From positions 1 through 41,141 of the forward strand of contig NZ_NHOA01000042.1 of the NCBI RefSeq assembly GCF_002727125.1: a stretch of DNA of 41,141 bases. Reading direction: 5' to 3'. The notes under the pieces were generated by a model. The model worked only from the letters and a program-made list of their open reading frames with translations. It did no database searches and was not told the DNA's origin. The position numbers and the translations under genes are program-made. Positions 7,744 to 16,191 of this stretch are shown here, piece by piece; the stretch's first letter is position 1, and each line of letters opens with the position of its first letter. Origin of the DNA: Halorubrum persicum (lineage in GTDB: Archaea > Halobacteriota > Halobacteria > Halobacteriales > Haloferacaceae).

Positions 7744-8900
7744 TGGTTACCCTCCAGAATCGTCGTGGTCACGCAGTTCCCGAACCCGCCGACGTTGCAG
7801 GCGAGCCCCGTGTCGGCCTCGACCTGCCGCGGGCCGGCGTTGCCGGTGACCTGCTCGAATATTTCGTACACCTGTGCCACCCCGCTGGCGCCGAGGGGGT
7901 GCCCCTTCGACTTGAGGCCGCCGGACGTGTTGATCGGGAGGTCGCCGTCGCGGTCGGTGACGCCCTCCTCGACCGCCTTCCACCCCTCGCCCTTCTCGAA
8001 GAAGCCGAGGTCCTCGCTCTGGAGGAACTCGAGGATGGTGAACATGTCGTGGAGCTCCGCCACGTCGATGTCGTCCGGCCCGATCCCGGCCATCTCGTAG
8101 GCGATATCGGAGGAGTCGACGACCCCGCCCATCGTCGTCGGGTCCGCGCGCTCGTGGACGACGTGGGTGTCGGTCGCGCCGCCGATCCCCGAGACGACCG
8201 CGTACTCGTCTTCGGGGACGTACTCCGCGGCGACCGACTCCGGACAGAACACGAGCGCGGCCGAGCCGTCCGTGATCGGACAGAAGTCGTACAGGCGGAG
8301 GGGGTCGGCGACGATCGGCGAGTCGAGCACCGTGTCGAGGTCGACCTCCTTCCGGAACTGCGCGTGGGGGTTGTCCACGCCGTTCGCGTGGTTCTTCACC
8401 GCCACCTTCCCGAGGCTCTCGCGCGGCGCGTCGTACTCGTCGAGGTAGAGCCGCGCCGTGAGTCCCGCGAAAGAGGGGAGCGTCACGCCCTGTTTGTACT
8501 CGACCGGGTGGGTGAGCGACGCGATCACGTCGGTCGCCTCGGCGGTCGTCCGGTGGGTCATCTTCTCGCCGCCGACCAGCATGGTGAGGTCCGACGCGCC
8601 GGAGGCGACCGACTGCCACGCGGCGTACACGCCGGCGCCCCCCGAGGAGGAGGTCTGGTCGATGCGGGCGGTGTAGGCGGGCTGTGCCGCCAGATCGTGG
8701 GCGAGGGCGTTCGGGACCCCGGTCTGCCCCTCGAACTCGCCGCTGGCCATGTTCGAGACGTACAGGTGATCGAGGTCGTCGCCGTCGATTCCGGCGTCGT
8801 CGAGCGCGGCCGCGCCCGCCTCCGCCAGCAGCTCTCGCACCCACGCGTCACGCTGCCCGAACGGGGTCATCGACGCGCCGATGATCGCTACGCGTTCCAT
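7740..8900 (-). CDS. Thiolase-like protein with Ser in place of the nucleophilic Cys
   Basis: This 386-residue protein of the archaeal/SCPx-like thiolase branch would normally make or cleave acetoacetyl-CoA. It has the N-terminal VAIIGASMTPFGQR, the VGGEKMT loop (109-114), AELHDMF (H284) and the catalytic KGHPLGASG (H334). At the nucleophile position, where family members have CASG, it reads QTSSSGG, placing Ser84 where Cys is expected. Near the C-terminus LACNVGG (C368) corresponds to the second catalytic region. Without the thiol, ordinary ping-pong Claisen chemistry is doubtful. It may be a non-condensing paralogue, an acyl-CoA-binding scaffold, or use C368. It is co-translated with a DUF35 partner. 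A TATA-like CTTTAGG lies about 27 bases upstream, so it has its own promoter downstream of mutL. Confidence 0.85.
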   Translation of the reverse strand: MERVAIIGASMTPFGQRDAWVRELLAEAGAAALDDAGIDGDDLDHLYVSNMASGEFEGQTGVPNALAHDLAAQPAYTARIDQTSSSGGAGVYAAWQSVASGASDLTMLVGGEKMTHRTTAEATDVIASLTHPVEYKQGVTLPSFAGLTARLYLDEYDAPRESLGKVAVKNHANGVDNPHAQFRKEVDLDTVLDSPIVADPLRLYDFCPITDGSAALVFCPESVAAEYVPEDEYAVVSGIGGATDTHVVHERADPTTMGGVVDSSDIAYEMAGIGPDDIDVAELHDMFTILEFLQSEDLGFFEKGEGWKAVEEGVTDRDGDLPINTSGGLKSKGHPLGASGVAQVYEIFEQVTGNAGPRQVEADTGLACNVGGFGNCVTTTILEGNQ

Positions 8901-8979
8901 ACCCGTGGGTCCACGGCGCCCGCCTAAAGCGTACCTCTCTGCGGTCGGCGAGCGACCGATCGACCGTCGTCCTCGCGGC

Positions 8980-11280
8980 TCACTCCCCGCGTCGCCCGGC
9001 GTGACCGGGGTAGTCGCGCTCGAACCGGGAGCCGATCTCGTCGCGGTCGAGGCGGATCACGACCGGGCGCCCGTGCGGGCAGGTGTACGGGTTCTCGCAC
9101 GCGTCGAGCCGGTCGAGCAGGTCGACGACCGCCCCCTCCGTCAGCGAGGTGTTCCCGGTTACGGAGGGGTAGCAGGCGAGATCGGCGAGCAGCTCGTCGA
9201 CCACGTCGGTCACCGGCTCGTCGCCGGCGGCCGCGTCGTCGACGAGCGCGGAGAGCACGTCCCGAACGAGGCCCGGATCGAGCGCGGCGTCGAACACCGC
9301 CGGGACCGACTCGACGATCACCTCGCGCTCGCCCGCCCGCTCGGCCCGGAAGCCGACTCCCGCGAGGTCCTCGACGAACTCCTCGAACAGCGCCGCCTCT
9401 CGAGCGGTGAGCTCTATTCGGACGGGCTCCGCGAGCGCCTGCGCGTCCGCGCCGCCGGCGAAGGCGGCCTGCAGGCGCTCATAGTTCACGCGCTCGTCGG
9501 CGGCGTGCTGGTCGATCAACACGAGCCCGTCCGGCGCCTCGGCGACGACGTACGTCTCGTGGAGCTGGCCGAGCACCCGCAGCGGCGGGAGCGAGTCGTA
9601 CGTGCGCTCCGCGGTCGTCGCCTCGCCGTCGAGCGTCCGCTGGGCGGTCGGGGTCGAGCCCGAGTCCGCCGCTGCCCCCAGTTTCCGTTGTCCCCCCGAC
9701 GTGTCGACAGCGGCGTCCGTCGCGGAGTCGGCGGCGTCGTCCGTCGCGGAGTCGGCGGCATCGGGCCCGGAAGCGTCAGAACCGTCGTCGTCGTCCTTCC
9801 CGCCCCCACCGCTCTCGTCCGGCTCCGACTGCCAGTTCCGCGGCGAGGGGCGGTCGGTCGCGGAACCGCCGGACGTGTCGGGGGGAACCGACTCGCTGGG
9901 AGTGACCGACTCGGCCGCTTCCGCCCCGACGTCGCCGACCGCCCACGCCTCCTCGTCCGTGGGGTCCAGTTCGGACGCGCCGGTCGCGGACGCGGCGGCC
10001 TCACCGCCGCCGTCGTCGTTCTGATCGTCGCCGTCGTTCGGACCGTCGCCGCGCCCCGCCTCGCCGCTCCCCAACTTGCCCCCGTTCCGATTCCGTCCGC
10101 TCCGATCGCTGAGCGCGGCGCGTTCGTGGTCGGTCCCCGCGCCGCCGACGGCCTCGGTCTCCGGAGACTCGGGGGCGACCGCCGTCTCGTCCGGGGCGGA
10201 CTGGCCCCTCGGAGCCGTCGACCGGATCAGCCCGTGGTCTAGGAGGGCCTCTTCGACGGCGTCCTCGACGGCTTCGCGCACCGCCGGCTCCTCGTCGAAC
10301 CGGACCTCCAGCTTCCGGGGGTGGACGTTCACGTCGACGTCGCCGGGCGGGACCTCGACGAAGAGCACCGCGAAGGGGTACCGGTCGGGCGCGAGCTGGC
10401 CGCCGTACGCGTCGAGGACGGCCTCACGGAGGGCGCTCGCGGTGACGTACCGACCGTTGACGTAGGTCGCCAGGTACTCGCGCGTCGACCGGGTCGTCTC
10501 CGGGTGCGAGACGAGCCCGCTGACACCTCGAACGGGCGGGCTGGCGGCGGAAGCGGGGTCACCGGCGGAGTCCGGGTCGCTCCCCTTCGGCTCCCACTCA
10601 ACGTCGACCATCGCCTCGGCGACCTCGCGGCCATAGACGGCGAGGACGGCCGACCGGAGGTCGCCGTTCCCCTCGGTCGCGAACGTCTCTCGCCCGTCGT
10701 GTTCGAGCGAGACGGCGACGCCGGGGTTGGCGAGCGCGTAGCCCGTGACGACCGTGTTGACCCGGTCGAACTCGGTGGCGGTCCGCTTGAGGAACTTCTT
10801 GCGTGCCGGCGTGTTGTAGAAGAGGTCGTCGACCTCGACGGTCGTCCCCTCGGGGCAGCCGGCGGGACGCACCTCTCCCACTTGGCCGCCCTCGACGGCG
10901 ATCTCCGCCCCCGCGTCGGCGCCGGGCGGGCGGGACCGGACGGTGAGCCGCGACACCGCGCCGACGGTGTACAGCGCCTCGCCGCGAAAGCCGAGGGTGC
11001 CGACGCCGCGGTCGAGGTCCTCGATGTCGCCGATCTTCGAGGTTGCGTGCTCGGCGACCGCGGCCTCCAGTTGCCCTTCCGGGATGCCGACGCCGTCGTC
11101 GCGGACGCGGATCCCCTCGGTGCCGCCGGCCTCGACCGACACGGCCACGCGCGTCGCCCCCGCGTCGAGGCTGTTCTCGATCAGCTCCTTGACGACGCTG
11201 GCCGGGCGCTCGACGACCTCGCCGGCCGCGATGCGCTGGACGGTCCGCTCGTCCAACCGCTCGATGTTCGGCGGCTCCAT
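8980..11280 (-). CDS. mutL: DNA mismatch repair endonuclease MutL
   Basis: This 766-residue protein couples MutS mismatch recognition to strand incision. The N-terminal GHKL ATPase domain has AAGEVVERPASVVKELIEN, then RVRDDGVGIP and TLGFRGEAL, and GTTVEVDDLFYNTPARKKFL. A low-complexity Asp/Ser/Gly/Ala linker of about 200 residues runs from about residue 355 to 560. The C-terminal domain carries the endonuclease motif DQHAADERVNYE (matching DQHAx2Ex4E, near residue 590), ACYPSVTGN and CPHGRP, so this is a metal-dependent nicking MutL, not the E. coli type. I chose the ATG at 11280 (MEPPNIERL) because the ATPase homology starts at once and GTTCAAG, a TATA-like box, lies about 27 bases before it. 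No mutS is adjacent. The linker is longer than in bacterial homologues, as expected in halophiles. Confidence 0.95.
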   Translation of the reverse strand: MEPPNIERLDERTVQRIAAGEVVERPASVVKELIENSLDAGATRVAVSVEAGGTEGIRVRDDGVGIPEGQLEAAVAEHATSKIGDIEDLDRGVGTLGFRGEALYTVGAVSRLTVRSRPPGADAGAEIAVEGGQVGEVRPAGCPEGTTVEVDDLFYNTPARKKFLKRTATEFDRVNTVVTGYALANPGVAVSLEHDGRETFATEGNGDLRSAVLAVYGREVAEAMVDVEWEPKGSDPDSAGDPASAASPPVRGVSGLVSHPETTRSTREYLATYVNGRYVTASALREAVLDAYGGQLAPDRYPFAVLFVEVPPGDVDVNVHPRKLEVRFDEEPAVREAVEDAVEEALLDHGLIRSTAPRGQSAPDETAVAPESPETEAVGGAGTDHERAALSDRSGRNRNGGKLGSGEAGRGDGPNDGDDQNDDGGGEAAASATGASELDPTDEEAWAVGDVGAEAAESVTPSESVPPDTSGGSATDRPSPRNWQSEPDESGGGGKDDDDGSDASGPDAADSATDDAADSATDAAVDTSGGQRKLGAAADSGSTPTAQRTLDGEATTAERTYDSLPPLRVLGQLHETYVVAEAPDGLVLIDQHAADERVNYERLQAAFAGGADAQALAEPVRIELTAREAALFEEFVEDLAGVGFRAERAGEREVIVESVPAVFDAALDPGLVRDVLSALVDDAAAGDEPVTDVVDELLADLACYPSVTGNTSLTEGAVVDLLDRLDACENPYTCPHGRPVVIRLDRDEIGSRFERDYPGHAGRRGE

Positions 11281-11375
11281 TGCTACCCGTTGGTGGGCCG
11301 AGCGCGCACTTGAACCCGTTGTCGGCGGCGGCGACGCCGGACGGAAGGTGTGTCGCACGGCGAGCCGATAGAAAA

Positions 11376-11430
11376 CGGACCGAAAGCGGACTGAAAGCGG
11401 ACCGAAAGCGAACCGAAAGCGAGCCGAGGC
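11376..11430 (-). repeat. Five tandem 11-bp repeats between mutL and the ABC operon
   Basis: The plus strand reads CGGACCGAAAG three times with one C-to-T change in copy 2, then CGAACCGAAAG and CGAGCCGAGGC, an 11-bp period over 55 bases. It lies 20 bases after the stop of the last permease gene and 96-150 bases upstream of the mutL start. On the minus strand it is a run of CTTTCGGTCCG units and is followed by CCGTTTTCTA, whose T run could end the ABC operon transcript. Function is not known. The 11-bp period is close to one helical turn. Confidence 0.75.
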
Positions 11431-11449
11431 GGAACCGGGACGGAGCCGC

Positions 11450-12511
11450 TTAGCCTTCCATCCCGCCGAACGAGAGGCCGTCCTCGACGGAGCGCTGCGC
11501 CGCGAAGTAGACGATCGCGACGGGGAGCGCGAACAGGTTCGCGAACGCCGCGAACCGCGTCCACGGCGTGGAGAACCGCCCCTCGGTCGCGATGTTGTAC
11601 AGCTCCACCGAGAGCGGGTAGTTCTCGGGGCGCAGCAGCGTCTGGGCGATGATGAACTCGTTCCACCCGGCGAGCCAGACGAAGATGAGCACGACGGCGA
11701 GCCCCGGCTTCGTCAGCGGGAGGATGACCTCCCGGATCGTGTCCAGGAAGCTCGCGCCGTCGACCATCGCCGCCTCCTCGTAGGAGACGGGGATGTTGTC
11801 CATGTACGTCTTCAACAGCCACGTGTTGAACGGGATCGCCGACGCGGCGTAGAACAGCCCGAGGATGAACAGGTTGTTCGTGAGTCCGTACGTGCTGAAC
11901 AGCGAGTAGAGGGCGACGAGCGTCGCGATCGACAGCCCGGCGCCGATCTGCGTGAACAGCACGTAGCCGTAGAGGATGCGCTTGCGCCCCACGAACTGTC
12001 GGCGCGAGAACGCGTACGCGGCCGGGACGATCATCCCGAAGCCGGCGACGAGCGTCACGCTGACGATGTAGAGGCTGTTGAACAGCGCGCCGGGACCGGT
12101 CTCGGTGCCGGCCCATCGGAAGCTGACCAGCCCGCTCTCCCCGCCGAGGACGAGCTGGGGGTACCCCCAGTCGCCGTCGACGAAGAAGAAGTCGGACTCG
12201 AAGATCACCCACCGGTACGCGCCGAGGTTGTACGTCGTCGGATCGGGGAAGATCCCGCTCGTGTTGAACAGCCGCGACCCCTCCGCCAGCGACGCGGTCG
12301 TGATCCAGAACAGCGGGAACAGCAGGACGAGCACCATCGCGAGCCCGAACAGCGTCATCAGGACGCTCTTGGTCACGTCCCACGCGGTGCGCTTCCCGGT
12401 TCGAACGTCGTACACGGCTCGCTGGACCATGACGGCGAACCGCTGCGGGGCGGTCGCGAGCGCGATCAGCTTGGCGGCGACGAACGACGCGAACGCGCGG
12501 ATCGCGCTCAT
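11450..12511 (-). CDS. Sugar ABC transporter permease (MalG type)
   Basis: This 353-residue inner-membrane subunit belongs to a CUT1-type carbohydrate importer. After a 45-residue cytoplasmic N-terminus comes TM1 (SVLMTLFGLAMVLVLLFPLF). A long extracellular segment of about 80 residues follows, and then five further helices. The EAA loop that docks on the ATPase is clear: EEAAMVDGASFLDTIREVIL, followed by PLTKPG. The length exceeds the usual 280 of MalG because of the N-terminal extension and the extracellular loop. Its ATG overlaps the stop of the MalF-type gene (ATGA). It is the last gene of the binding protein-permease-permease transcript. The substrate cannot be deduced. Family features fit maltose/trehalose-like or glycerol-phosphate sugars. 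Confidence 0.9.
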   Translation of the reverse strand: MSAIRAFASFVAAKLIALATAPQRFAVMVQRAVYDVRTGKRTAWDVTKSVLMTLFGLAMVLVLLFPLFWITTASLAEGSRLFNTSGIFPDPTTYNLGAYRWVIFESDFFFVDGDWGYPQLVLGGESGLVSFRWAGTETGPGALFNSLYIVSVTLVAGFGMIVPAAYAFSRRQFVGRKRILYGYVLFTQIGAGLSIATLVALYSLFSTYGLTNNLFILGLFYAASAIPFNTWLLKTYMDNIPVSYEEAAMVDGASFLDTIREVILPLTKPGLAVVLIFVWLAGWNEFIIAQTLLRPENYPLSVELYNIATEGRFSTPWTRFAAFANLFALPVAIVYFAAQRSVEDGLSFGGMEG

Positions 12512-13503
12512 TCGTCACCCACCCCCTCCGCGAGGCCGCCGTAGCGGACGGCGGCGTACATGAACAGCCCGACGAACGCGATGCCGACGATCAGGATCGC
12601 GGCCGACAAGCCGAACTGGTTGAACGTGATCGCCTCGCGGTAGCCGTAGACGATGATCAGTTCGTTTTGCCGCGACGGACCGCCCTGGTTGAACACCCAC
12701 GGGATCAGGAACTGCTGGAACGAGGTCGCGGCCGTGAGGATCGACGCGAACAGCACCGGCCCCTTGATCGCGGGGAGCGTCACGGTGCGGAACCGCTGGA
12801 GCGCCCCCGCGCCGTCGACCATCGCGGCCTCGTGGAGCGACCGGGGCACGTCCTGCAGCGCGCTCACGATGATGATCACCATGAACGGGTACGCCAGCCA
12901 CACCTCCGTGGTGACGTACGCGAAGAACGCCTCCCACCGACCGCTGAGGAAGCCGATCGGCACGTCGAAGAGGAGGAGTTCCGGCGCCGACACCGACGAC
13001 ATGAGTTCGTTGTACCGGCCCAATATCGTGTTGAAGACGCCGTAGCGGGCGTCGCTGAACATCCCGCGCCAGACGGTGATCGTGAAGATGCCGGGGAACC
13101 CCAGCGGGACGATCACCGCCGCGCGCATGTACCGTTTGCCGGCGACGCGCACGTGATTCAACAGCAGGGCGATCCCCACCGCCAGAAACACCTTGAACAC
13201 GAGCGAGACGGCGACGAACAGCCACGTCGTGAACATCGACGTACGGAACTGCGGGTCCGCGATCAGCTGGACGTAGTTTTCCAGCCCGATCAGCTGCGCG
13301 CCGCCCCCGATCACCGACCCGGCGAACGTCGCGTCGGTGAGCGAGATGTAGAAGAGGTAGATGATCGGATACAGCATGAAACTGGAGAAGAGGATCGCGC
13401 CGGGAGCGACGAGCAGGAGCCCCCAGTCGCGGGTGGAGAAGGGCAGCGCTGCCCGGAGGCGCGACAGCCCGCTGACGTCGGTGCCGAGTTGCGAAGAGGC
13501 CAT
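12508..13503 (-). CDS. Sugar ABC transporter permease (MalF type)
   Basis: This 331-residue membrane subunit pairs with the MalG-type permease. Six helices are visible, the first being WGLLLVAPGAILFSSFMLYP, followed by YLFYISLTDATF, the pattern typical of MalF/UgpA proteins. The EAA motif is HEAAMVDGAGALQRFRTVTL, followed by PAIKGP. The gene starts 15 bases after the stop of the binding-protein gene and overlaps the next permease by four bases, so all three are on one transcript. The N-terminal 25 residues (MASSQLGTDVSGLSRLRAAL) are cytoplasmic. Assignment as the MalF rather than MalG partner rests on gene order and the N-terminal pattern. Confidence 0.9.
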   Translation of the reverse strand: MASSQLGTDVSGLSRLRAALPFSTRDWGLLLVAPGAILFSSFMLYPIIYLFYISLTDATFAGSVIGGGAQLIGLENYVQLIADPQFRTSMFTTWLFVAVSLVFKVFLAVGIALLLNHVRVAGKRYMRAAVIVPLGFPGIFTITVWRGMFSDARYGVFNTILGRYNELMSSVSAPELLLFDVPIGFLSGRWEAFFAYVTTEVWLAYPFMVIIIVSALQDVPRSLHEAAMVDGAGALQRFRTVTLPAIKGPVLFASILTAATSFQQFLIPWVFNQGGPSRQNELIIVYGYREAITFNQFGLSAAILIVGIAFVGLFMYAAVRYGGLAEGVGDE

Positions 13504-13518
13504 GGTCCCGAACGGGGC

Positions 13519-14805
13519 CTACAGCGCCTCCCGGATCTCGGAGGCGGCCTGGTCGAGTGCGGCGTCGCTGTCCTGCTCGTCGTTGAAGACGCGCTCCAAC
13601 GCTTCGGTCACGGGCGTCCAGACGCTGTCCATGTCGGGGTGCGTCGGGATGGGGACGCCGTGGTCGACCTGCTGGGCGAACGCCTGGACCTCGTTGGAGA
13701 GGTCGTCGTTGTTCACCACGTCGGCGAGCACGGGGATGTACCCCTGCTCTTCGGCGTTGGTCTGGATGACGTCCTCGTTGGTCGTGTACCACTCGGCGAG
13801 GCCGGTCGTGGCGTCGACCGTCGACTGCTCCGCGTCGGCCAGCATCGCGCTGAAGTAGAACAGCTGGATCCCGGAGTAGGAGCGCGGGTTGTTCCCGTCG
13901 ACGGTCGGGAGCGTCGTGACGCCCAGATTGTCGATCTCACCCTGCAGGTTGCCGAGCTCCCACGGACCGTTGATCGCGAACGGCGCGAGGCCGTCCGCGA
14001 ACGCGACGATCTGCGACTCGTAGCCGGGGTCGGACGGGACGTACTCGGACAGCGTTTCGAGCGCGTCCATGCCTCGCTTACACGCGTCGCTGTCGACGGT
14101 CACCTCCAGCTCCTCCTCGTCGAAGATGTTCCCGCCGTACGCCTGGATGAACCCGCTGACGAAGTAGGGGTCCGTCACGGGGTACGAGAGCCCGTACTGT
14201 CCGTTCTCCGGGTCGTGGTGCTCGTCCATGATCGAGACCATCTCCTCCATCGTCTCGGGCGGCTCGTCGACCATGTCCTCGTTGTAGAACAGCGCCACGG
14301 TTTCCGAGGCGAACGGAAGCCCGTAGAGGGACCCGTCGAACTGGGCCGCCTGACGAGCGGTCTCGGTGTAGCTGTCGAGCGAAACGTCGACGTCGTCGCT
14401 CGCGTCGTAGAGGAACGGCGGGTCCTCGCGGACCGCGAACCGGCCGACCCAGTCGTGGGCCCAGATCCACGAGTCGGGACCGTCGCCGGCCGGAATCGCC
14501 GTCTCGAGCTGCTGGTCCAGCTCGCCGCCGGGCGCCTCCTTGTTGATCGTGTTCCCCGACTCCGACTCGTACTGGTCGATGTAGCCGGTGATCGCCTCGT
14601 CCTCGGCGTCGGAAAGGTCGACCCACAGCCGGGCGGTGCCCCCGCTTCCGCCGTCGGAGCCGTCGCTGCCGTCGGACGCGTCGCTCCCGTCAGACCCGTC
14701 GGAGCCGTCCGATCCGTCCCCGCCGGTGCTGATACAGCCCGCGAGCGCCGTGAGCGCCGTCGATCCCCCCACCGCTTTCAGAAGCGTTCTACGTTTCTCG
14801 TTCAT
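13519..14805 (-). CDS. Extracellular sugar-binding lipoprotein of ABC importer (MalE type)
   Basis: This 428-residue solute-binding protein is anchored outside the cell. The N-terminus MNEKRRTLLKAVGGSTALTA has twin arginines, and the lipobox LAGC follows at about residue 23, so export is by Tat with a lipid anchor on Cys. A 30-residue Gly-Ser-Asp repeat linker (GSDGSDGSDGSD) then separates the lipid from the domain, as is common in haloarchaea. The mature part resembles family-1 binding proteins (MalE/UgpB): YESESGNTINKEAPG, PDSWIWAHDWVGRFA, LYGLPFASETVALFYNEDMV and YSGIQLFYFSA. It is the first gene of the minus-strand transcript, which starts close to the ATG: a TATA-like GAATATGTAA lies about 27 bases before it. 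The ligand is unknown, probably an oligosaccharide. Confidence 0.92.
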   Translation of the reverse strand: MNEKRRTLLKAVGGSTALTALAGCISTGGDGSDGSDGSDGSDASDGSDGSDGGSGGTARLWVDLSDAEDEAITGYIDQYESESGNTINKEAPGGELDQQLETAIPAGDGPDSWIWAHDWVGRFAVREDPPFLYDASDDVDVSLDSYTETARQAAQFDGSLYGLPFASETVALFYNEDMVDEPPETMEEMVSIMDEHHDPENGQYGLSYPVTDPYFVSGFIQAYGGNIFDEEELEVTVDSDACKRGMDALETLSEYVPSDPGYESQIVAFADGLAPFAINGPWELGNLQGEIDNLGVTTLPTVDGNNPRSYSGIQLFYFSAMLADAEQSTVDATTGLAEWYTTNEDVIQTNAEEQGYIPVLADVVNNDDLSNEVQAFAQQVDHGVPIPTHPDMDSVWTPVTEALERVFNDEQDSDAALDQAASEIREAL

Positions 14806-15000
14806 GTGTTCACAACAAACGATGAATTACATATTCATACATTTAGTACTTTGGGTCGGATTCGCAGAACCCCGATAAACGCGGCTTGACGCCCGAGTAC
14901 TCCGCGATGCGCCTGATAGAAATATTTGGGATGAGATCGTTCCTCACATATCGAAAAAACAGCAAAGAACTAATATGCCAGTAGGACCGTTCTCAGGGAA
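14806..15000. promoter_or_regulatory. Divergent regulatory region of the sugar importer
   Basis: This is a 195-base, unusually A+T-rich gap between the divergent binding-protein and ATPase genes. It carries a promoter for each side: GAATATGTAA on the minus strand (plus positions 14827-14836) and TAATAT on the plus strand (14971-14976), both about 27 bases from their start codons. Two copies of the palindrome AGTACT lie between them, at 14845-14850 and 14896-14901, exactly 51 bases apart, and AAATATTT at 14920-14927. No regulator gene is adjacent. A TrmB-type sugar regulator acting in trans is a guess from the family, since TrmB sites contain TACT/AGTA half sites. Confidence 0.6.
14971..14976 (+). 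promoter_or_regulatory. TATA box of the importer ATPase gene
   Basis: TAATAT is centred 27 bases before the ATG at 15001, the spacing expected when the transcript starts at the start codon. There is no Shine-Dalgarno in front of that ATG, which agrees with a leaderless mRNA. Confidence 0.6.
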
Positions 15001-16134
15001 ATGGCACGAGTCACGCTCGATACGCTCCGGAAGGAGTTCGACCGGGGGACCATCGTCGCCGTCGACGACATCGACCTGGAGATCGGGGACGGCGAGTTCG
15101 TGACCGTCGTCGGGCCGTCGGGGTGCGGGAAGACGACCACGCTCCGGATGGTCGCGGGTCTGGAGGAACCCACGTCGGGCGCCGTCAGGTTCGACGACGA
15201 GGACGTCACCGACGTCCACGCGAAGGAGCGTCCGGTCGCGATGGTGTTCCAGAACTACGCGCTGTACCCCCACAAGACGGTCATGGGGAACATGGAGTTC
15301 GGGCTCAAGATGAGCACCGACATGGCTCCGGACGAACGCCGCGAGCGCGTGACCGAGATGGCCCAGATGATGGGGATCGAGGACCTGCTCGACGACAAGC
15401 CGGACGAGCTCTCCGGCGGACAGAAACAGCGCGTCGCCCTCGGCCGCGCCATCGCCCGCGAACCCGAAGTGTTCCTGTTCGACGAACCCCTCTCGAACCT
15501 CGACGCCAAGCTCCGCACCGAGATGCGCGCCGAGATCCAGAAGCTCCAGAAGGAGTTCGGCGTCACCGCGATGTACGTCACCCACGACCAGGAGGAGGCG
15601 ATGACGATGGGCGACCGCCTCGCGATCCTGAACGACGGGAAGCTCCAGCAGGTCGGCAAGCCCACCGAGGTGTACCAGAACCCGGTCAACAAGTTCGTCG
15701 CCGGCTTCATCGGTTCGCCCTCGATGAACTTCGTCGACGTGGAGGTCGAGACCGACGGCTCGTCGGCGACGATCCGGAGCGACGACGACGGGCTCGCGTT
15801 CGAACTCAGCGACGAGTACGTCGCGGGCCACGAGCTGGAGAACGCCCCGTACACGCTCGGCGTCCGCCCCGAGAACATCCGGATCGTGGAGAACCCGACC
15901 GGCGACGAGACCCTGACCACGACGGTCGAGGTCGTCGAGCCGATCGGCTCCGACAACTACGTCCACCTCGCGATCAACGAGGACTTCCTCGCGCGGTCGA
16001 CCCCGGACATCCTGCCCGAGACCGGCGACGAGGTGGGCGTGGTGTTCGAGGAAGCGAACATCCACCTGTTCGACGCGGAGACCGGCGAGGACGTGTTCCT
16101 CACCGAGGAGGAGATCGCGGCTGCGGTGGCCTGA
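15001..16134 (+). CDS. Sugar ABC transporter ATP-binding protein (MalK/UgpC type)
   Basis: This 377-residue cytoplasmic ATPase energises the divergently encoded importer. Visible motifs are Walker A GPSGCGKTT (37-45), the Q-loop FQNYALYPHKTV, the ABC signature LSGGQKQRVALGRA, Walker B VFLFDEPLSNLD and the H-loop MYVTHDQEEAMTMGD. The C-terminal third (from about 240) is the regulatory TOBE/MalK domain, with LGVRPENIRI. The length matches MalK/UgpC/MsmX, which often serve several importers. Its separation from the permease operon by a shared divergent promoter region allows independent control, and it may serve other CUT1 systems as well. Confidence 0.94.
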   Translation: MARVTLDTLRKEFDRGTIVAVDDIDLEIGDGEFVTVVGPSGCGKTTTLRMVAGLEEPTSGAVRFDDEDVTDVHAKERPVAMVFQNYALYPHKTVMGNMEFGLKMSTDMAPDERRERVTEMAQMMGIEDLLDDKPDELSGGQKQRVALGRAIAREPEVFLFDEPLSNLDAKLRTEMRAEIQKLQKEFGVTAMYVTHDQEEAMTMGDRLAILNDGKLQQVGKPTEVYQNPVNKFVAGFIGSPSMNFVDVEVETDGSSATIRSDDDGLAFELSDEYVAGHELENAPYTLGVRPENIRIVENPTGDETLTTTVEVVEPIGSDNYVHLAINEDFLARSTPDILPETGDEVGVVFEEANIHLFDAETGEDVFLTEEEIAAAVA

Positions 16135-16191
16135 CCCGGCCCGCCTTCTCGACGTTCGATTCGCGATCCGCGCCGCCCGCCCCGTTTCGCC

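Noticed and set aside
11283-12518. A 411-codon minus-strand frame overlapping the MalG-type permease in another frame
   Set aside because: Arg-rich translation without membrane helices; the permease frame has helices and the EAA motif.
14640-14735. Tandem short repeats near the start of the binding-protein gene considered as a regulatory repeat
   Set aside because: They encode the Gly-Ser-Asp linker after the lipobox, common in haloarchaeal lipoproteins.
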